A stretch of 51,360 nt of DNA from JAUNKE01 sp041853585 (GCA_041853585.1 JBGZSM010000078.1:1-51360), one strand, 5' to 3'. Shown: positions 16,352 through 25,914, numbered from the stretch's first letter. The notes: generated from the sequence alone by a model not told the origin. Numbers and translations are program-made.

Positions 16352-19300
16352 TTGGCAGCATATAATAAGGAAGTTTTTGGAGAGAATTTATCCAATGAGC
16401 TGACAAGTCGAGTTCAAAAACTCAAAAAAACTTACGCGATAGAAAATTTGGAATTGGAAGAAGCCGCAGTTGCCATCGCCGAGCTTATCGACGAGCAAAG
16501 ATGGAGCGGCGGAGATTTGTTTATTCGAATCCAATCGTTACTGGAGAATTGTTATCACAGCTTCCGGAAGAATACTTATAATCAGGAAGATTTTCCTCAG
16601 CAGGAAGTCTTTTTTCAGGACGGAAAAATACAAAGCGATGCTTTTTTGGAATATGTCTATCAATATACTCGTCATTTGGCATTTCCGAATTCGGTGGATT
16701 TTGAGTTTTACAAAGCGACCGATTGTTTGGCGGAGCTGTTTTTGATTTTCTTTCAGCTTCTCAACAAAGAGGAGCGCCGAATGGACGAGGAGCTTTTTTA
16801 CAATCGCTATCCGATGCGTTTTTTGACCAAAGAGGAAGAATCGCAGCTTACTTTCAGCAATGAATATTTCGCGTTCAAAAATGCGTATGAGCGGGAATAT
16901 GTTTTTGAAATGCTGAAGTTGAGCCAAGAAGTGAAAAAATATACGACGCTTGACCATATCTCCGGCGTTTGTTACATTGCGCTCCAAATCGCCCGACAAC
17001 TGAAAATCAAAAATGTACCGATTGATTTGGGAATGGTCGTGGCGGCATCGATGGGACATGATATCGGGAAGTACGGTGCGAAAAAAGGCGAGGAGCGTCG
17101 GGTACCGTATCTTCATTATTATTATACGGATTTGTGGTTTGAGCAAAGAGGGATGTATTTCGCGGGCAAGGTCGCGGCGAATCATTCGACTTGGGATTTG
17201 GAATTGGAAAATTTGCAGGTTGAATCCTTGGTTTTGATTTATGCGGATTTTCGTGTCAAAATGCTCGGCAACAAAATGCATATCTATGATTTGTCGAGCT
17301 CTTTTCAAGTGATATTGGATAAATTGGACAATGTCGATGAAGCGAAGGAAAAGCGATACAAGCGAGTGTATGCGAAACTGAAAGATTTTGAGCATTATAT
17401 GATGGATATGGGGGTGCATACCGATATCGAATCGCTCACTCGTCTGCCGTTGGCGATGCCGCCGAAGGATATGGCGCTTCTCTATGGCAAAGATATTTCC
17501 GAGAATCTCAAATTTCAGGCGATTGAATACAATATCAACATTTTGAAAAGCTTCAGCACCTTGGAGAATTTTGATAAATTGTTGGTTTCGCTGGGAAGTG
17601 AAAAAAGCTGGCGAAGTCTTCGAAAATACATCGACCTGTTTCAGGAATACGACAAATACATCGGAAAAAATCAAAAACTCCTCATTTTGAATATTTTGCA
17701 GGAGCTTTTGTTGTTCAAAGAAGAAGATGTTCGCAATCAGGCGGCGGAAATTATCGGCATTATGATTGCGAATTTTGATGAGGAATATCGCAAGGAGCTT
17801 CCGGATTATGTCGTCGTGCAAAAGGATGAGCAAAACAGCGGCGAATTGTTTGAGCGGTTTTTGAGCTATTTCTTATACAAAGACCACAAACAAACACAGC
17901 GCAATATCGAATGGTTGCGAATCAACGGAAAAAATATGGTGAGTGCGCTTTTCAAAACGACGAGCAAGCCGGAATTTTATCATCCCGTCATTGCAAAACA
18001 TTTGGATAGAGCGATTGTGCACGGCGAAGAAAATATCGTGCTGGCATTGACGCAGATACTCAAACATATTCGAGTGAATACGATGACGGATACGACTTCG
18101 TTGGAAAGATTTTTGTCACATTTTTATAATCATAAGAATGTCGAGATTCGTTTGGCGGTCAATAAATTGATTTATATCATTTCGAAATACACGAGCAAGC
18201 TGAATTTGAATTTTGCAAAAGAGATTATTGCCAAGACGGAAAAATCGAATCAAAAAGTCGTGAATCATCAGCGCGGAAAGATGCTCTGTGAACTGGGCAA
18301 AAGATGGAATCTCGATGTGACGGAAAATATTGCATTCCTTGAAAGTGAAGAATTCTGCCCGAGCGATATTACCAATATCTATCTCAAAAATCTCAAGAGC
18401 GCGACGGGCTGGATTGAGAAGAAGGCGAATATCGACATCATGGTCGGTCGTGTGCTCAGAGGAGAGGCGGAGAACAATCTGCAAACGGCGCTTCACTTCT
18501 GTAATCTCCTCAAGGTCAGCGCAACCGAGAGCGTGCGAAATCACTCCGGAAAGGCGGTGCTCAAAATCATCGACTATTTGCCGGAGCAGGAGAAAAATGA
18601 GGTATCCGTCGAGCTGATTCGAGCGCTTGAGATGCAGGATATTCAGTTTACAAAATATATCCCAAAATACATCGGGCCGTTGCTGATTCATCTGCCGCCG
18701 AATGAGTTGGATGAGATATTGGACGATTTTTATGTCAAAGTCAAAACGGCGACTCCGCAGCTTACTTGGCTCATTCTGTTGAGCGTCGGCTATTCGATTG
18801 AAGAATATCTGCACTGCGGCTATGAAAAAGACAAGAGCAATTTTGACAAAAGATTGGAATATATGCTCGGCATTTTGATGATTGGTTTATACAGTTTTGA
18901 AAGCTCGGTAAGCAACGAGAGTCTCAAAATTTTGGCGGACCTTTTCGGCTCGGATAAACTGGATTTTAAACAAAAGTACAAGATATTTTCGATTGTGGAC
19001 AAAAGACTGCTCCATATCGTTGCGGAAAAATATGCGGTCGAAAACAACTATATCAAAAATTCGGCATCGCTGAATAAAATTTATCGTTTCATTTCGGATT
19101 ATGAATTCTTTGAAGGCGAAATTCGAAGTGCCCAGACGGACAAAATCGCATTCTTCCCGGGAAGTTTCGACCCTTTTTCGTTGGGACACAAAGCGATTGC
19201 GGAGGAGATAAGAAATCAGGGTTATGATGTGTTTTTGGCGATTGACGAATTCTCCTGGTCGAAACAGACTCAGCCGAATGAGATTCGAAAAAATATCATC

Positions 19301-21274
19301 AAATGCTCGATAGCGGACGAGCAGAACATTTATGTTTTTCCAAACCGTCATCCGATCAATATCGCCAATGATGCGGATATTCGAAAGTTGGTGAGTCTTT
19401 TTCCGAACAAGGAGATTTCCATCGTAGTCGGTTCGGATGTGGTAAAAAACGCAAGCTGCTATCACGAGGGCAAAAACGGAGAGATACTTCGGCTGAACCA
19501 CATCATCTTCCATCGAAAGTCGGATGACAAAGAAACGGAATTGTTGGATTTGCCGACGGATAAAATCAATCATATTTCGGGCAGAGTCGAAATACTCAGC
19601 CTGAAACCGCAATATGAATTCATCAGCTCGACCTTAATTCGAGATGCGGTCGATGAGGACAGAGACATCTCCGAGCTGATTGATTATCAGGCTCAGAATT
19701 ATATTTATAAATACAGTTTGTATAAAAAAGCGCCGCAATACAAATTTTCAGCGCCGCGCTCCAATATTCAAACGCAAATTATCGAGAATGTGACTCGGGA
19801 GCAACTGGACGACATTTTGCACAAAATCGATTCGAACAATCGATTCGTTGTGGAAGGTTTGGTAGACAAGTTAAATTATGAAGATGCGGAAAGCCCGCTG
19901 AAAATGATATCTTTGCTCGACGAGGAGAGCGGTGAGATTATCGCTTTTGCGACCGGATTTTGGCTGCGCAGTCAGAAATTCTATCGAGAATTTACGAATA
20001 CAAAAATCAGCGAATATCTGCGCAATGAAACGACGGGCAGAGTGTTCGTCATCAATTCGCATTGGGTGAAGGAGCAATATTCGCTCATCCATCTGTCGCA
20101 GATTATTATGACGGAAACGCTCGCTTATGCGATTGGCGAAGGCTATTCCTTCTGCATCTATCACAACAAGATGTTCCATTCGTCCGATAAAGTGACGCGA
20201 CTGCTCAAAAGTCAGGGTTTTATCGAGCTGGAGCAGGATACGGGCAAACCGAGCGTGTTCATTGTCAATATGGCGAATCCGATTGTGTTGAATTTGGATT
20301 TGCGCAGCATTGTCAAAGATCCGTTCAGAAACAATCCGAGTATTCGTCGGGTCATCTATGAGATGCGCGAAAAATTACAGCTTGCGTTGACCGGACTCTT
20401 TCCGGGCGAATTGGTCATTTCGTTTGACCGAAAAACCACCTACTCCAAACTGGTCAAAAAAGTTTGCGAGCTCAACGAAGTTTCGGAGATTCCGAGCAAT
20501 CCTCGCGTGCTCGGACAAAAGATTTGCGTTTCGTACGGAACGATTCTGACGGGAAGCATCGTGCCCAATACCGTCACCAAGTCTTTGCATACCGAAAAAG
20601 TATATGCGCCCGACCTCAAGACTTTTACGATTGAGCAATATCCGAATTATGTGGACATCGGGGTGCAAATCGAAACCATCAATTCTTTCAACCGACCCGT
20701 TATTCTGATTGATGACATTTTGCACAAGGGCTACCGACTGCAAAAAATGTGGCCGATGTTTGCGCAAAAAGATGTTTTTGTCAGCGATTTGGTGGTTGCG
20801 ATTCTGTCGGGAAGAGGACAGGAAGTGGTGGAGCAATACGGCGGCAAAGTCGATTATATATACTATCTGCCGAGCATTCGAAACTGGTTTAACGAAAATG
20901 CGATGTATCCTTTTATCGGAGGCGACTATGTCAAACGCGAAGGACAAAAAGAGAGCTTTTTGCTTCCGTCGCTGAATTATATTTTGCCTTATGCTTATCC
21001 CGCCTTTATCAAGGGGGCGAGCCGAGAGGATATTTATAAACTCTCGGAAACCTGTATCGAAAATGCGATTATGTTTTTTGAAGAAATCGAAAAAGAATAT
21101 CAACAGATTTATGAAAAGAGCTTTAGTTTGTATCAGCTACGAGAGATTTTTGAAAAAACGAGAACGCCGGATTACGGTAAAAGCGTCGAGCTCGACCTCA
21201 ACGGCAAGCCGTCCGAATATCTCAAAAATGATTTGGAGAAACTCAAACGATTAAAAAATATGTTTATCAGCTAG
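16352..21274 (+). CDS. Giant fusion protein: HD phosphohydrolase, HEAT-like, NMNAT/NadD-like and PRTase-like domains
   Basis: 1,640 residues from TTG 16352 (AAGGAGG site). An HD domain at about 195-310 has the full metal set: L-D-H at 202, G-H-D-I-G-K at about 236, A-N-H-S near 277 and Y-A-D-F near 299. About 370-900 is helical and HEAT-like. About 930-1125 is a nucleotidyltransferase of the NadD/NMNAT/CoaD class, with F-P-G-S-F-D-P-F-S-L-G-H and the C-terminal I-S-S-T-L-I-R. About 1140-1330 may be a GNAT-like fold (weak). About 1340-1640 contains R-P-V-I-L-I-D-D-I-L-H-K-G-Y, which looks like a type I phosphoribosyltransferase PRPP motif with a changed loop. The parts suggest breaking down and rebuilding a nucleotide or dinucleotide cofactor. 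It is first in an operon with an LDH-like and a flavodoxin-like gene. I know of no experimentally described protein with this order. The domain calls are by motif only. Confidence 0.8.
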   Translation: MAAYNKEVFGENLSNELTSRVQKLKKTYAIENLELEEAAVAIAELIDEQRWSGGDLFIRIQSLLENCYHSFRKNTYNQEDFPQQEVFFQDGKIQSDAFLEYVYQYTRHLAFPNSVDFEFYKATDCLAELFLIFFQLLNKEERRMDEELFYNRYPMRFLTKEEESQLTFSNEYFAFKNAYEREYVFEMLKLSQEVKKYTTLDHISGVCYIALQIARQLKIKNVPIDLGMVVAASMGHDIGKYGAKKGEERRVPYLHYYYTDLWFEQRGMYFAGKVAANHSTWDLELENLQVESLVLIYADFRVKMLGNKMHIYDLSSSFQVILDKLDNVDEAKEKRYKRVYAKLKDFEHYMMDMGVHTDIESLTRLPLAMPPKDMALLYGKDISENLKFQAIEYNINILKSFSTLENFDKLLVSLGSEKSWRSLRKYIDLFQEYDKYIGKNQKLLILNILQELLLFKEEDVRNQAAEIIGIMIANFDEEYRKELPDYVVVQKDEQNSGELFERFLSYFLYKDHKQTQRNIEWLRINGKNMVSALFKTTSKPEFYHPVIAKHLDRAIVHGEENIVLALTQILKHIRVNTMTDTTSLERFLSHFYNHKNVEIRLAVNKLIYIISKYTSKLNLNFAKEIIAKTEKSNQKVVNHQRGKMLCELGKRWNLDVTENIAFLESEEFCPSDITNIYLKNLKSATGWIEKKANIDIMVGRVLRGEAENNLQTALHFCNLLKVSATESVRNHSGKAVLKIIDYLPEQEKNEVSVELIRALEMQDIQFTKYIPKYIGPLLIHLPPNELDEILDDFYVKVKTATPQLTWLILLSVGYSIEEYLHCGYEKDKSNFDKRLEYMLGILMIGLYSFESSVSNESLKILADLFGSDKLDFKQKYKIFSIVDKRLLHIVAEKYAVENNYIKNSASLNKIYRFISDYEFFEGEIRSAQTDKIAFFPGSFDPFSLGHKAIAEEIRNQGYDVFLAIDEFSWSKQTQPNEIRKNIIKCSIADEQNIYVFPNRHPINIANDADIRKLVSLFPNKEISIVVGSDVVKNASCYHEGKNGEILRLNHIIFHRKSDDKETELLDLPTDKINHISGRVEILSLKPQYEFISSTLIRDAVDEDRDISELIDYQAQNYIYKYSLYKKAPQYKFSAPRSNIQTQIIENVTREQLDDILHKIDSNNRFVVEGLVDKLNYEDAESPLKMISLLDEESGEIIAFATGFWLRSQKFYREFTNTKISEYLRNETTGRVFVINSHWVKEQYSLIHLSQIIMTETLAYAIGEGYSFCIYHNKMFHSSDKVTRLLKSQGFIELEQDTGKPSVFIVNMANPIVLNLDLRSIVKDPFRNNPSIRRVIYEMREKLQLALTGLFPGELVISFDRKTTYSKLVKKVCELNEVSEIPSNPRVLGQKICVSYGTILTGSIVPNTVTKSLHTEKVYAPDLKTFTIEQYPNYVDIGVQIETINSFNRPVILIDDILHKGYRLQKMWPMFAQKDVFVSDLVVAILSGRGQEVVEQYGGKVDYIYYLPSIRNWFNENAMYPFIGGDYVKREGQKESFLLPSLNYILPYAYPAFIKGASREDIYKLSETCIENAIMFFEEIEKEYQQIYEKSFSLYQLREIFEKTRTPDYGKSVELDLNGKPSEYLKNDLEKLKRLKNMFIS

Positions 21275-21290
21275 GGCTTAGGAGGTTATG

Positions 21291-22568
21291 ATGTATTATT
21301 ACGAAGTCAGCGGGAAACCTGCTTTTGGGATTGAAAAATTTGAGGAGTGCCGAGAAATTACGGAGCATCAATGTCGAAGCATGTTGGACATCAACGAAGA
21401 GGAAATTCTATTGTATCTCGGGAAGGCTGGTATGGAAAAAAGAACCAGCTATTCGATTACCGACCCAACGATGCTTTTTGAAGACGGAGATGATTTGGAA
21501 ATCATTCGTACCAACAAAGGACAGAAAATCGACATCTCGAAAATCCCGACATGGATTGTTGAAAAAATTCAGCAGAGAAAGGTTCGATATATCAACATCG
21601 CTCACAAAGCTTTTCAAAATATTTTCAGCGTACCGAAAAAAGGAAAGTGGCGCATCAACATCGTCGGATTGGGCGACATCGGTTCCAATCTTTTGGTAGG
21701 GCTCAAATTGCTCGGTGGCGATTATATCTCCGAAATCGGCGTGTATTCCGTCAAACAAAATGTGATGAAAAGATATGAGATGGAGCTCAACCAAGTGTAT
21801 TCCATCGATGAAGATTCGCCGATGCATTCCGGAAAACCCGTCGTCAAAACGGTGGAGAAGGAAAATATTATGGACTGCGATATGTTCATCTTCTGCGCAT
21901 CGTCCAAAGTGCCGCCGGTGGGTGCGGAAATCGGCGATGTGCGAGCGATTCAATACGATGCCAATCGGGAAATTTTGACAAAATATGTCAAGAAAACGAG
22001 AGATGTGAAATTCAAAGGGATTTTTGCCATCGTCTCGGACCCCGTGGAGATGCTTTGTAAAGCCGCTTACGAAATCAGCAATGTGGATGCGAACGAAAAT
22101 TGGGATTACAACGGCATGTTGCCGGAGCAGATACAGGGATTCGGCTTGGGCGTGATGTATTCCAGAGCGCTCTACTATGCGAATCTCGACCCGACAATCA
22201 AAGATTTCAAGCGAAACGGTCGCGCTTACGGAATGCATGGCAGCGGGCTGGTAATCTGCGACGATATTCATGAATACAACGAAGAAAAATCGGTGGAGCT
22301 GACCAACAAGACCGTCGATGCGAATTTGATGGTGCGGGAGCTCGGCTTCAAACCATATATCGCACCGGCGCTTTCGTCGGGAGCCATTTCGATAATTTCC
22401 CGCATTTCCGGAAAATTTAATTACAGCAGCGTCTATATTGACGGAGCATATTTGGGAATCAAAAATCGAGTGGGCAATTCCGGAATTGAGATTGAGCGAA
22501 TTCCGATGGTGGATGCGCTCTTTAACAAAATTAAGGATACGCATACCATGCTTAAAAATATAAAGTAG
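21291..22568 (+). CDS. Lactate/malate dehydrogenase-like Rossmann protein with N-terminal extension
   Basis: 425 residues. ATG 21291 is preferred over 21288 because it stands five bases after AGGAGG. The first 118 residues match nothing I recognise. Then comes the NAD-binding motif I-V-G-L-G-D-I-G-S-N (about 124-133) and LDH/MDH-like landmarks: N-R-E-I-L-T-K-Y-V-K-K, I-V-S-D-P-V-E-M-L (the I-L-V-V-T-N-P-V-D region) and R-A-Y-G-M-H-G-S-G (the G-E-H-G region, retaining the histidine). The stretch where LDH has its D-x-x-R pair reads G-V-M-Y-S-R-A-L-Y-Y, so the catalytic Asp appears to be missing. It may be an altered-substrate dehydrogenase or a non-catalytic NAD binder. It lies 16 bases after the giant fusion gene. 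Confidence 0.75.
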   Translation: MYYYEVSGKPAFGIEKFEECREITEHQCRSMLDINEEEILLYLGKAGMEKRTSYSITDPTMLFEDGDDLEIIRTNKGQKIDISKIPTWIVEKIQQRKVRYINIAHKAFQNIFSVPKKGKWRINIVGLGDIGSNLLVGLKLLGGDYISEIGVYSVKQNVMKRYEMELNQVYSIDEDSPMHSGKPVVKTVEKENIMDCDMFIFCASSKVPPVGAEIGDVRAIQYDANREILTKYVKKTRDVKFKGIFAIVSDPVEMLCKAAYEISNVDANENWDYNGMLPEQIQGFGLGVMYSRALYYANLDPTIKDFKRNGRAYGMHGSGLVICDDIHEYNEEKSVELTNKTVDANLMVRELGFKPYIAPALSSGAISIISRISGKFNYSSVYIDGAYLGIKNRVGNSGIEIERIPMVDALFNKIKDTHTMLKNIK

Positions 22569-22574
22569 GTGTCT

Positions 22575-23648
22575 ATGATTGTAGTAGAGATTGGAGAATT
22601 ATCGGAGCAATGCGCCAAACTTCTCGACAAGCTCGATGCCAAATACGAGTTTCTTCATTTATATATGCACGATATGGAAAAGCATGTCCAAAGCTTTTCA
22701 AACAACCGATTGGTTTTTGCATTGCATCTTAAAGAATTCGGCGTCAACACACAAATCGAACCGCTGATTGAAAAATTGGCGATTCTTCATCGGGGAAATC
22801 CCAATCTTTTTGAAGGCTCTATCGGCGGGCTGTTTATATCGTCGGAGGAAGAGGATTATACCAAACAAGTCGCATCGACTTTGGTCTATCGTTTGAACAG
22901 GATGGGGCTGCATTTTGTGGGCAGACCGATTGTCGAAGCGCCGGCGAATCTGCAAAACTTTTTGGGACAGAGCGAGCGAAGCAAAAAAACTTTGGAAGAG
23001 TCGTTGGAATGGGAACTCAGCGCGATGCTTGCAAGAATGAATGCGCTGTTTGCATCACAAAAAAAGACTTCGCGAGGCGATTTGAAAAAGAAAATCATTG
23101 CGCTTCATTCCAGCAATGAATATTCCAACACCCTCGCACTTTGGAAAATGGTAAAAAAAGAGTTGGATTTGCACTATATAATAGAAGAGATAGCTATCAA
23201 AAATGGAGATATTTTCGATTGTAGAGCTTGCGGATACAAAGCTTGCAAGACTTTCGGCATGAGCGAGAGCTGTTATTACGAAGGCAAGATGGTGGAAGAG
23301 ATTTATCCGGCGATTTCCGAGACGGATATTCTGATGCTGATTTGTCCGAATTATAATGATGCGCTCTCCGCCAATATGACGGCGATGATCAATCGCATGA
23401 CGGCGCTTTTTCGTAAACAAAAATTTTATGATAAAATGCTCTATGCCATCATCGTGTCCGGCAGTTCCGGCAATGAGGTGTTGGCGAGCCAACTGATTCG
23501 CGCTTTGGCGATGAACAAAACTTTTCAACTGCCGCCGGAATTTTCGCTTTCGACAATTGCCAATGCGAGAGGAGCGATTTATCAAGTTCCGGGAATAGAA
23601 CGAAAAGCAAAATCATTTGCTGAAAAAATTATTGCACAGAATTCGTAA
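22575..23648 (+). CDS. Flavodoxin-like / iron-sulfur flavoprotein-like protein
   Basis: 357 residues. The C-terminal half (about 180-357) reads like an NADPH-dependent FMN reductase or iron-sulfur flavoprotein: K-K-I-I-A-L-H-S-S-N, a cysteine cluster D-C-R-A-C-G-Y-K-A-C...C (about C216, C219, C224, C232), then D-I-L-M-L-I-C-P-N-Y-N-D-A-L-S-A-N-M. In the flavoproteins that last position is the flavin-contact loop. The N-terminal half also looks like a flavodoxin-type alpha/beta domain that lacks an obvious flavin loop. The start is ATG 22575, six bases after the LDH-like stop; GTG 22569 is possible but lacks a ribosome site. It is the last gene of the operon and a likely redox partner of the other two proteins. 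Confidence 0.7.
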   Translation: MIVVEIGELSEQCAKLLDKLDAKYEFLHLYMHDMEKHVQSFSNNRLVFALHLKEFGVNTQIEPLIEKLAILHRGNPNLFEGSIGGLFISSEEEDYTKQVASTLVYRLNRMGLHFVGRPIVEAPANLQNFLGQSERSKKTLEESLEWELSAMLARMNALFASQKKTSRGDLKKKIIALHSSNEYSNTLALWKMVKKELDLHYIIEEIAIKNGDIFDCRACGYKACKTFGMSESCYYEGKMVEEIYPAISETDILMLICPNYNDALSANMTAMINRMTALFRKQKFYDKMLYAIIVSGSSGNEVLASQLIRALAMNKTFQLPPEFSLSTIANARGAIYQVPGIERKAKSFAEKIIAQNS

Positions 23649-23654
23649 AAGGTA

Positions 23655-23683
23655 TTGAAATAAAAGAGAAAAAGAGTTATTAT
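23655..23683 (+). promoter_or_regulatory. Sigma-A promoter of groESL
   Basis: TTGAAA, 17 bases, TATTAT. It starts six bases after the preceding stop codon, and the CIRCE repeat begins eight bases downstream of the -10. Confidence 0.8.
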
Positions 23684-23690
23684 ATATCTG

Positions 23691-23717
23691 TTAGCACTCT
23701 AAGTTGTAGAGTGCCAA
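23691..23717 (+). promoter_or_regulatory. CIRCE operator (HrcA binding site)
   Basis: TTAGCACTC, nine bases, GAGTGCCAA. The consensus right arm is GAGTGCTAA, so there is one change. It lies over the transcription start of groESL, so the operon should be repressed by HrcA and induced by heat. No hrcA is in this window. Confidence 0.95.
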
Positions 23718-23737
23718 AGGAAAATTAGGAGGTAAAA

Positions 23738-24022
23738 ATGAAAATTAGACCATTAGCGGACCGAGTTGTCATCAAAATGCTGGAGGCTGAAGAAAAAACC
23801 AAGAGCGGAATTATTCTTACAGGAAGTGCGAAAGAGCAGCCACAGATGGCGGAAGTGATTGAAGTTGGGCAAGGTGGAGTAGTAGATGGAAAAGATGTGA
23901 AGATGGAAGTTTCCAAAGGAAACAAGGTACTCTTTTCAAAATATGCGGGAACGGAAGTAAAAGTTGACGGAAAAGAATATATTATATTGAGACAGAGCGA
24001 TATTTTAGCTGTTGTTGAGTAG
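23738..24022 (+). CDS. groES: Co-chaperonin GroES
   Basis: 94 residues, the normal length. It forms the heptameric lid of the GroEL cage. It starts M-K-I-R-P-L-A-D-R-V-V-I-K, has the mobile loop region K-T-K-S-G-I-I-L (about 22-30) and a typical end. The ribosome site is TTAGGAGG. It is first in a two-gene operon controlled by CIRCE, with groEL nine bases after its stop. Confidence 0.97.
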   Translation: MKIRPLADRVVIKMLEAEEKTKSGIILTGSAKEQPQMAEVIEVGQGGVVDGKDVKMEVSKGNKVLFSKYAGTEVKVDGKEYIILRQSDILAVVE

Positions 24023-24030
24023 GAGGAATC

Positions 24031-25650
24031 ATGGCAAAGGAAATTAAATTTGGCGAAGAGGCAAGAAAAGCGATTGAGTCCGGAGTGAATCAACTTGCGG
24101 ATACGGTAAAAGTGACCCTTGGACCGAAGGGACGAAATGTAATTTTAGACAAAAAATTCGGCACACCGCTTATTACAAACGACGGAGTGACCATTGCGCG
24201 TGAAATCGAATTGGAAGATGCTTTTGAAAATATGGGTGCGCAAATCGTAAAAGAAGTGGCAACCAAGACCAACGATGTTGCCGGAGACGGAACGACTACC
24301 GCAACCGTTTTGGCACAGGCAATTATAAAAGAAGGACTCAAAAATGTCGCGGCAGGTGCAAATCCAATTTTATTGAGACGAGGAATCAACAAAGCGGTTG
24401 AATCCGCAGTTGCGGAATTGGCAAAAATGTCCAAGACCATCGAGAGCAAAGAAGAAATTTCTCAGGTTGCGGCGATTTCCGCAGGCGAAGAGGAAGTTGG
24501 AGAAATGATTTCCAAAGCGATGGAAAAAGTCGGCAAGGACGGCGTTATCACCATCGAAGAATCCAAATCCATGGGAACGACATTGGAAGTTGTGGAAGGA
24601 ATGCAGTTCGACAGAGGATATCTGTCTCCATATATGTCCAATGATATGGAAAAAATGGAAGCGACACTCAATGACCCGCTCATTTTAATAACGGATAAAA
24701 AAATCAACAATATCCAAGAGATTCTTCCGGTGCTTGAGCAAATCGTTCAAAGCGGAAAGAAATTGCTTATCATTGCGGAAGATATCGAGGGAGAAGCATT
24801 GGCGACATTGGTTGTCAACAAATTGAGAGGAACATTCGATGTGGTGGCTGTCAAAGCACCGGGATTCGGCGACAGAAGAAAAGCGATGCTTGAAGATATT
24901 GCGATTCTTACCGGCGGACAGCTTATCTCCGAAGACTTCGGCTTGGAGCTTAAAGATGTTGAAATCGGCAGCCTCGGAAAAGCAAGCTCTGTAAAAGTTA
25001 CAAAAGACAATACCGTAATCGTCAATGGCGCCGGCAAAAAAACAGCTATCAAAGACCGTGTGAATCTTATCAAAAGACAGCTTGAAGAAACTACTTCCGA
25101 ATTTGACAGAGAAAAATTGCAAGAGCGTATGGCAAAACTTTCCGGCGGAGTTGCAGTTATCGAAGTGGGAGCGGCAACCGAAACCGAATTGAAAGAAAGA
25201 AAACTTCGTATGGAAGATGCGCTCAATGCGACAAGAGCTGCTGTGGAAGAAGGAATCGTTGCGGGTGGCGGAACCGCACTTGTCAATGTGATTAAGAAAT
25301 TGGAAACTTTGGCGAAAAAACTTTCCGGCGAAGAAAAAACCGGAGTACAAATCGTTGCCAAAGCATTGTCCGAGCCGCTTAAGCAAATTGCAATCAATGC
25401 AGGTTTGGAAGGTGCAGTCATCGTAGAAAATGTGAAGAATGCGAAAGTCGGCATCGGATTTGACGCACTCAAAGAAGAATATGTAAATATGCTGGAAGCG
25501 GGAATTATCGACCCGACTAAAGTGACACGCTCCGCACTTCAAAATGCGGCATCCGTTGCAGGAACATTCCTAACAACCGAAGCGGCGGTAGTGGATATCA
25601 AGAGCGACGAACCGCAAATGCCGATGGGCGGCGGAATGGGAATGATGTAA
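24031..25650 (+). CDS. groEL: Chaperonin GroEL
   Basis: 539 residues, full length. It shows the ATP-binding G-D-G-T-T-T-A-T-V-L at about 86-95, the signature segment A-A-V-E-E-G-I-V-A-G-G-G-T-A near 404-417, and a methionine/glycine-rich tail (M-G-G-G-M-G-M-M). It folds cytosolic proteins with GroES. It ends before a terminator. Confidence 0.98.
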   Translation: MAKEIKFGEEARKAIESGVNQLADTVKVTLGPKGRNVILDKKFGTPLITNDGVTIAREIELEDAFENMGAQIVKEVATKTNDVAGDGTTTATVLAQAIIKEGLKNVAAGANPILLRRGINKAVESAVAELAKMSKTIESKEEISQVAAISAGEEEVGEMISKAMEKVGKDGVITIEESKSMGTTLEVVEGMQFDRGYLSPYMSNDMEKMEATLNDPLILITDKKINNIQEILPVLEQIVQSGKKLLIIAEDIEGEALATLVVNKLRGTFDVVAVKAPGFGDRRKAMLEDIAILTGGQLISEDFGLELKDVEIGSLGKASSVKVTKDNTVIVNGAGKKTAIKDRVNLIKRQLEETTSEFDREKLQERMAKLSGGVAVIEVGAATETELKERKLRMEDALNATRAAVEEGIVAGGGTALVNVIKKLETLAKKLSGEEKTGVQIVAKALSEPLKQIAINAGLEGAVIVENVKNAKVGIGFDALKEEYVNMLEAGIIDPTKVTRSALQNAASVAGTFLTTEAAVVDIKSDEPQMPMGGGMGMM

Positions 25651-25670
25651 TTCCTTATCATACAAACAGA

Positions 25671-25698
25671 ATCCCTTGACATCGTCAGGGGATTTTTT
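25671..25698 (+). terminator. Rho-independent terminator of groESL
   Basis: ATCCCTTGAC / GTCAGGGGAT stem, three-base loop, six T. The gap from here to the next promoter at 25841 shows nothing else. Confidence 0.88.
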
Positions 25699-25840
25699 AT
25701 CGAGAAAACACAAAAAATCAGATTATTAAATACGCTTATGAAAAAAGGAGTTGTTGTAGAACAAAAAAATTCCATTCTGCGACAGTTCCTTTTTGTATGC
25801 TGAAATCTTTTAAGCCGTTATCAAAAAGTGAGTTTTGTTA

Positions 25841-25869
25841 TTGTAAACACAATGATTTTATGGTACAAT
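25841..25869 (+). promoter_or_regulatory. Sigma-A promoter of the prepilin-efp unit
   Basis: TTGTAA, 17 bases, TACAAT with a TG extension (TGGTACAAT). Confidence 0.7.
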
Positions 25870-25914
25870 TTACTGTGTCGATGTGTTCTTAGAAACCGAG
25901 TGAAGAATGATTAT

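Noticed and set aside
16538..17833. 431-codon open frame on the minus strand opposite the giant fusion gene
   Set aside because: It has a low-complexity, F/I/R/H-rich translation and lies antisense to the HD domain coding region. It is a shadow.
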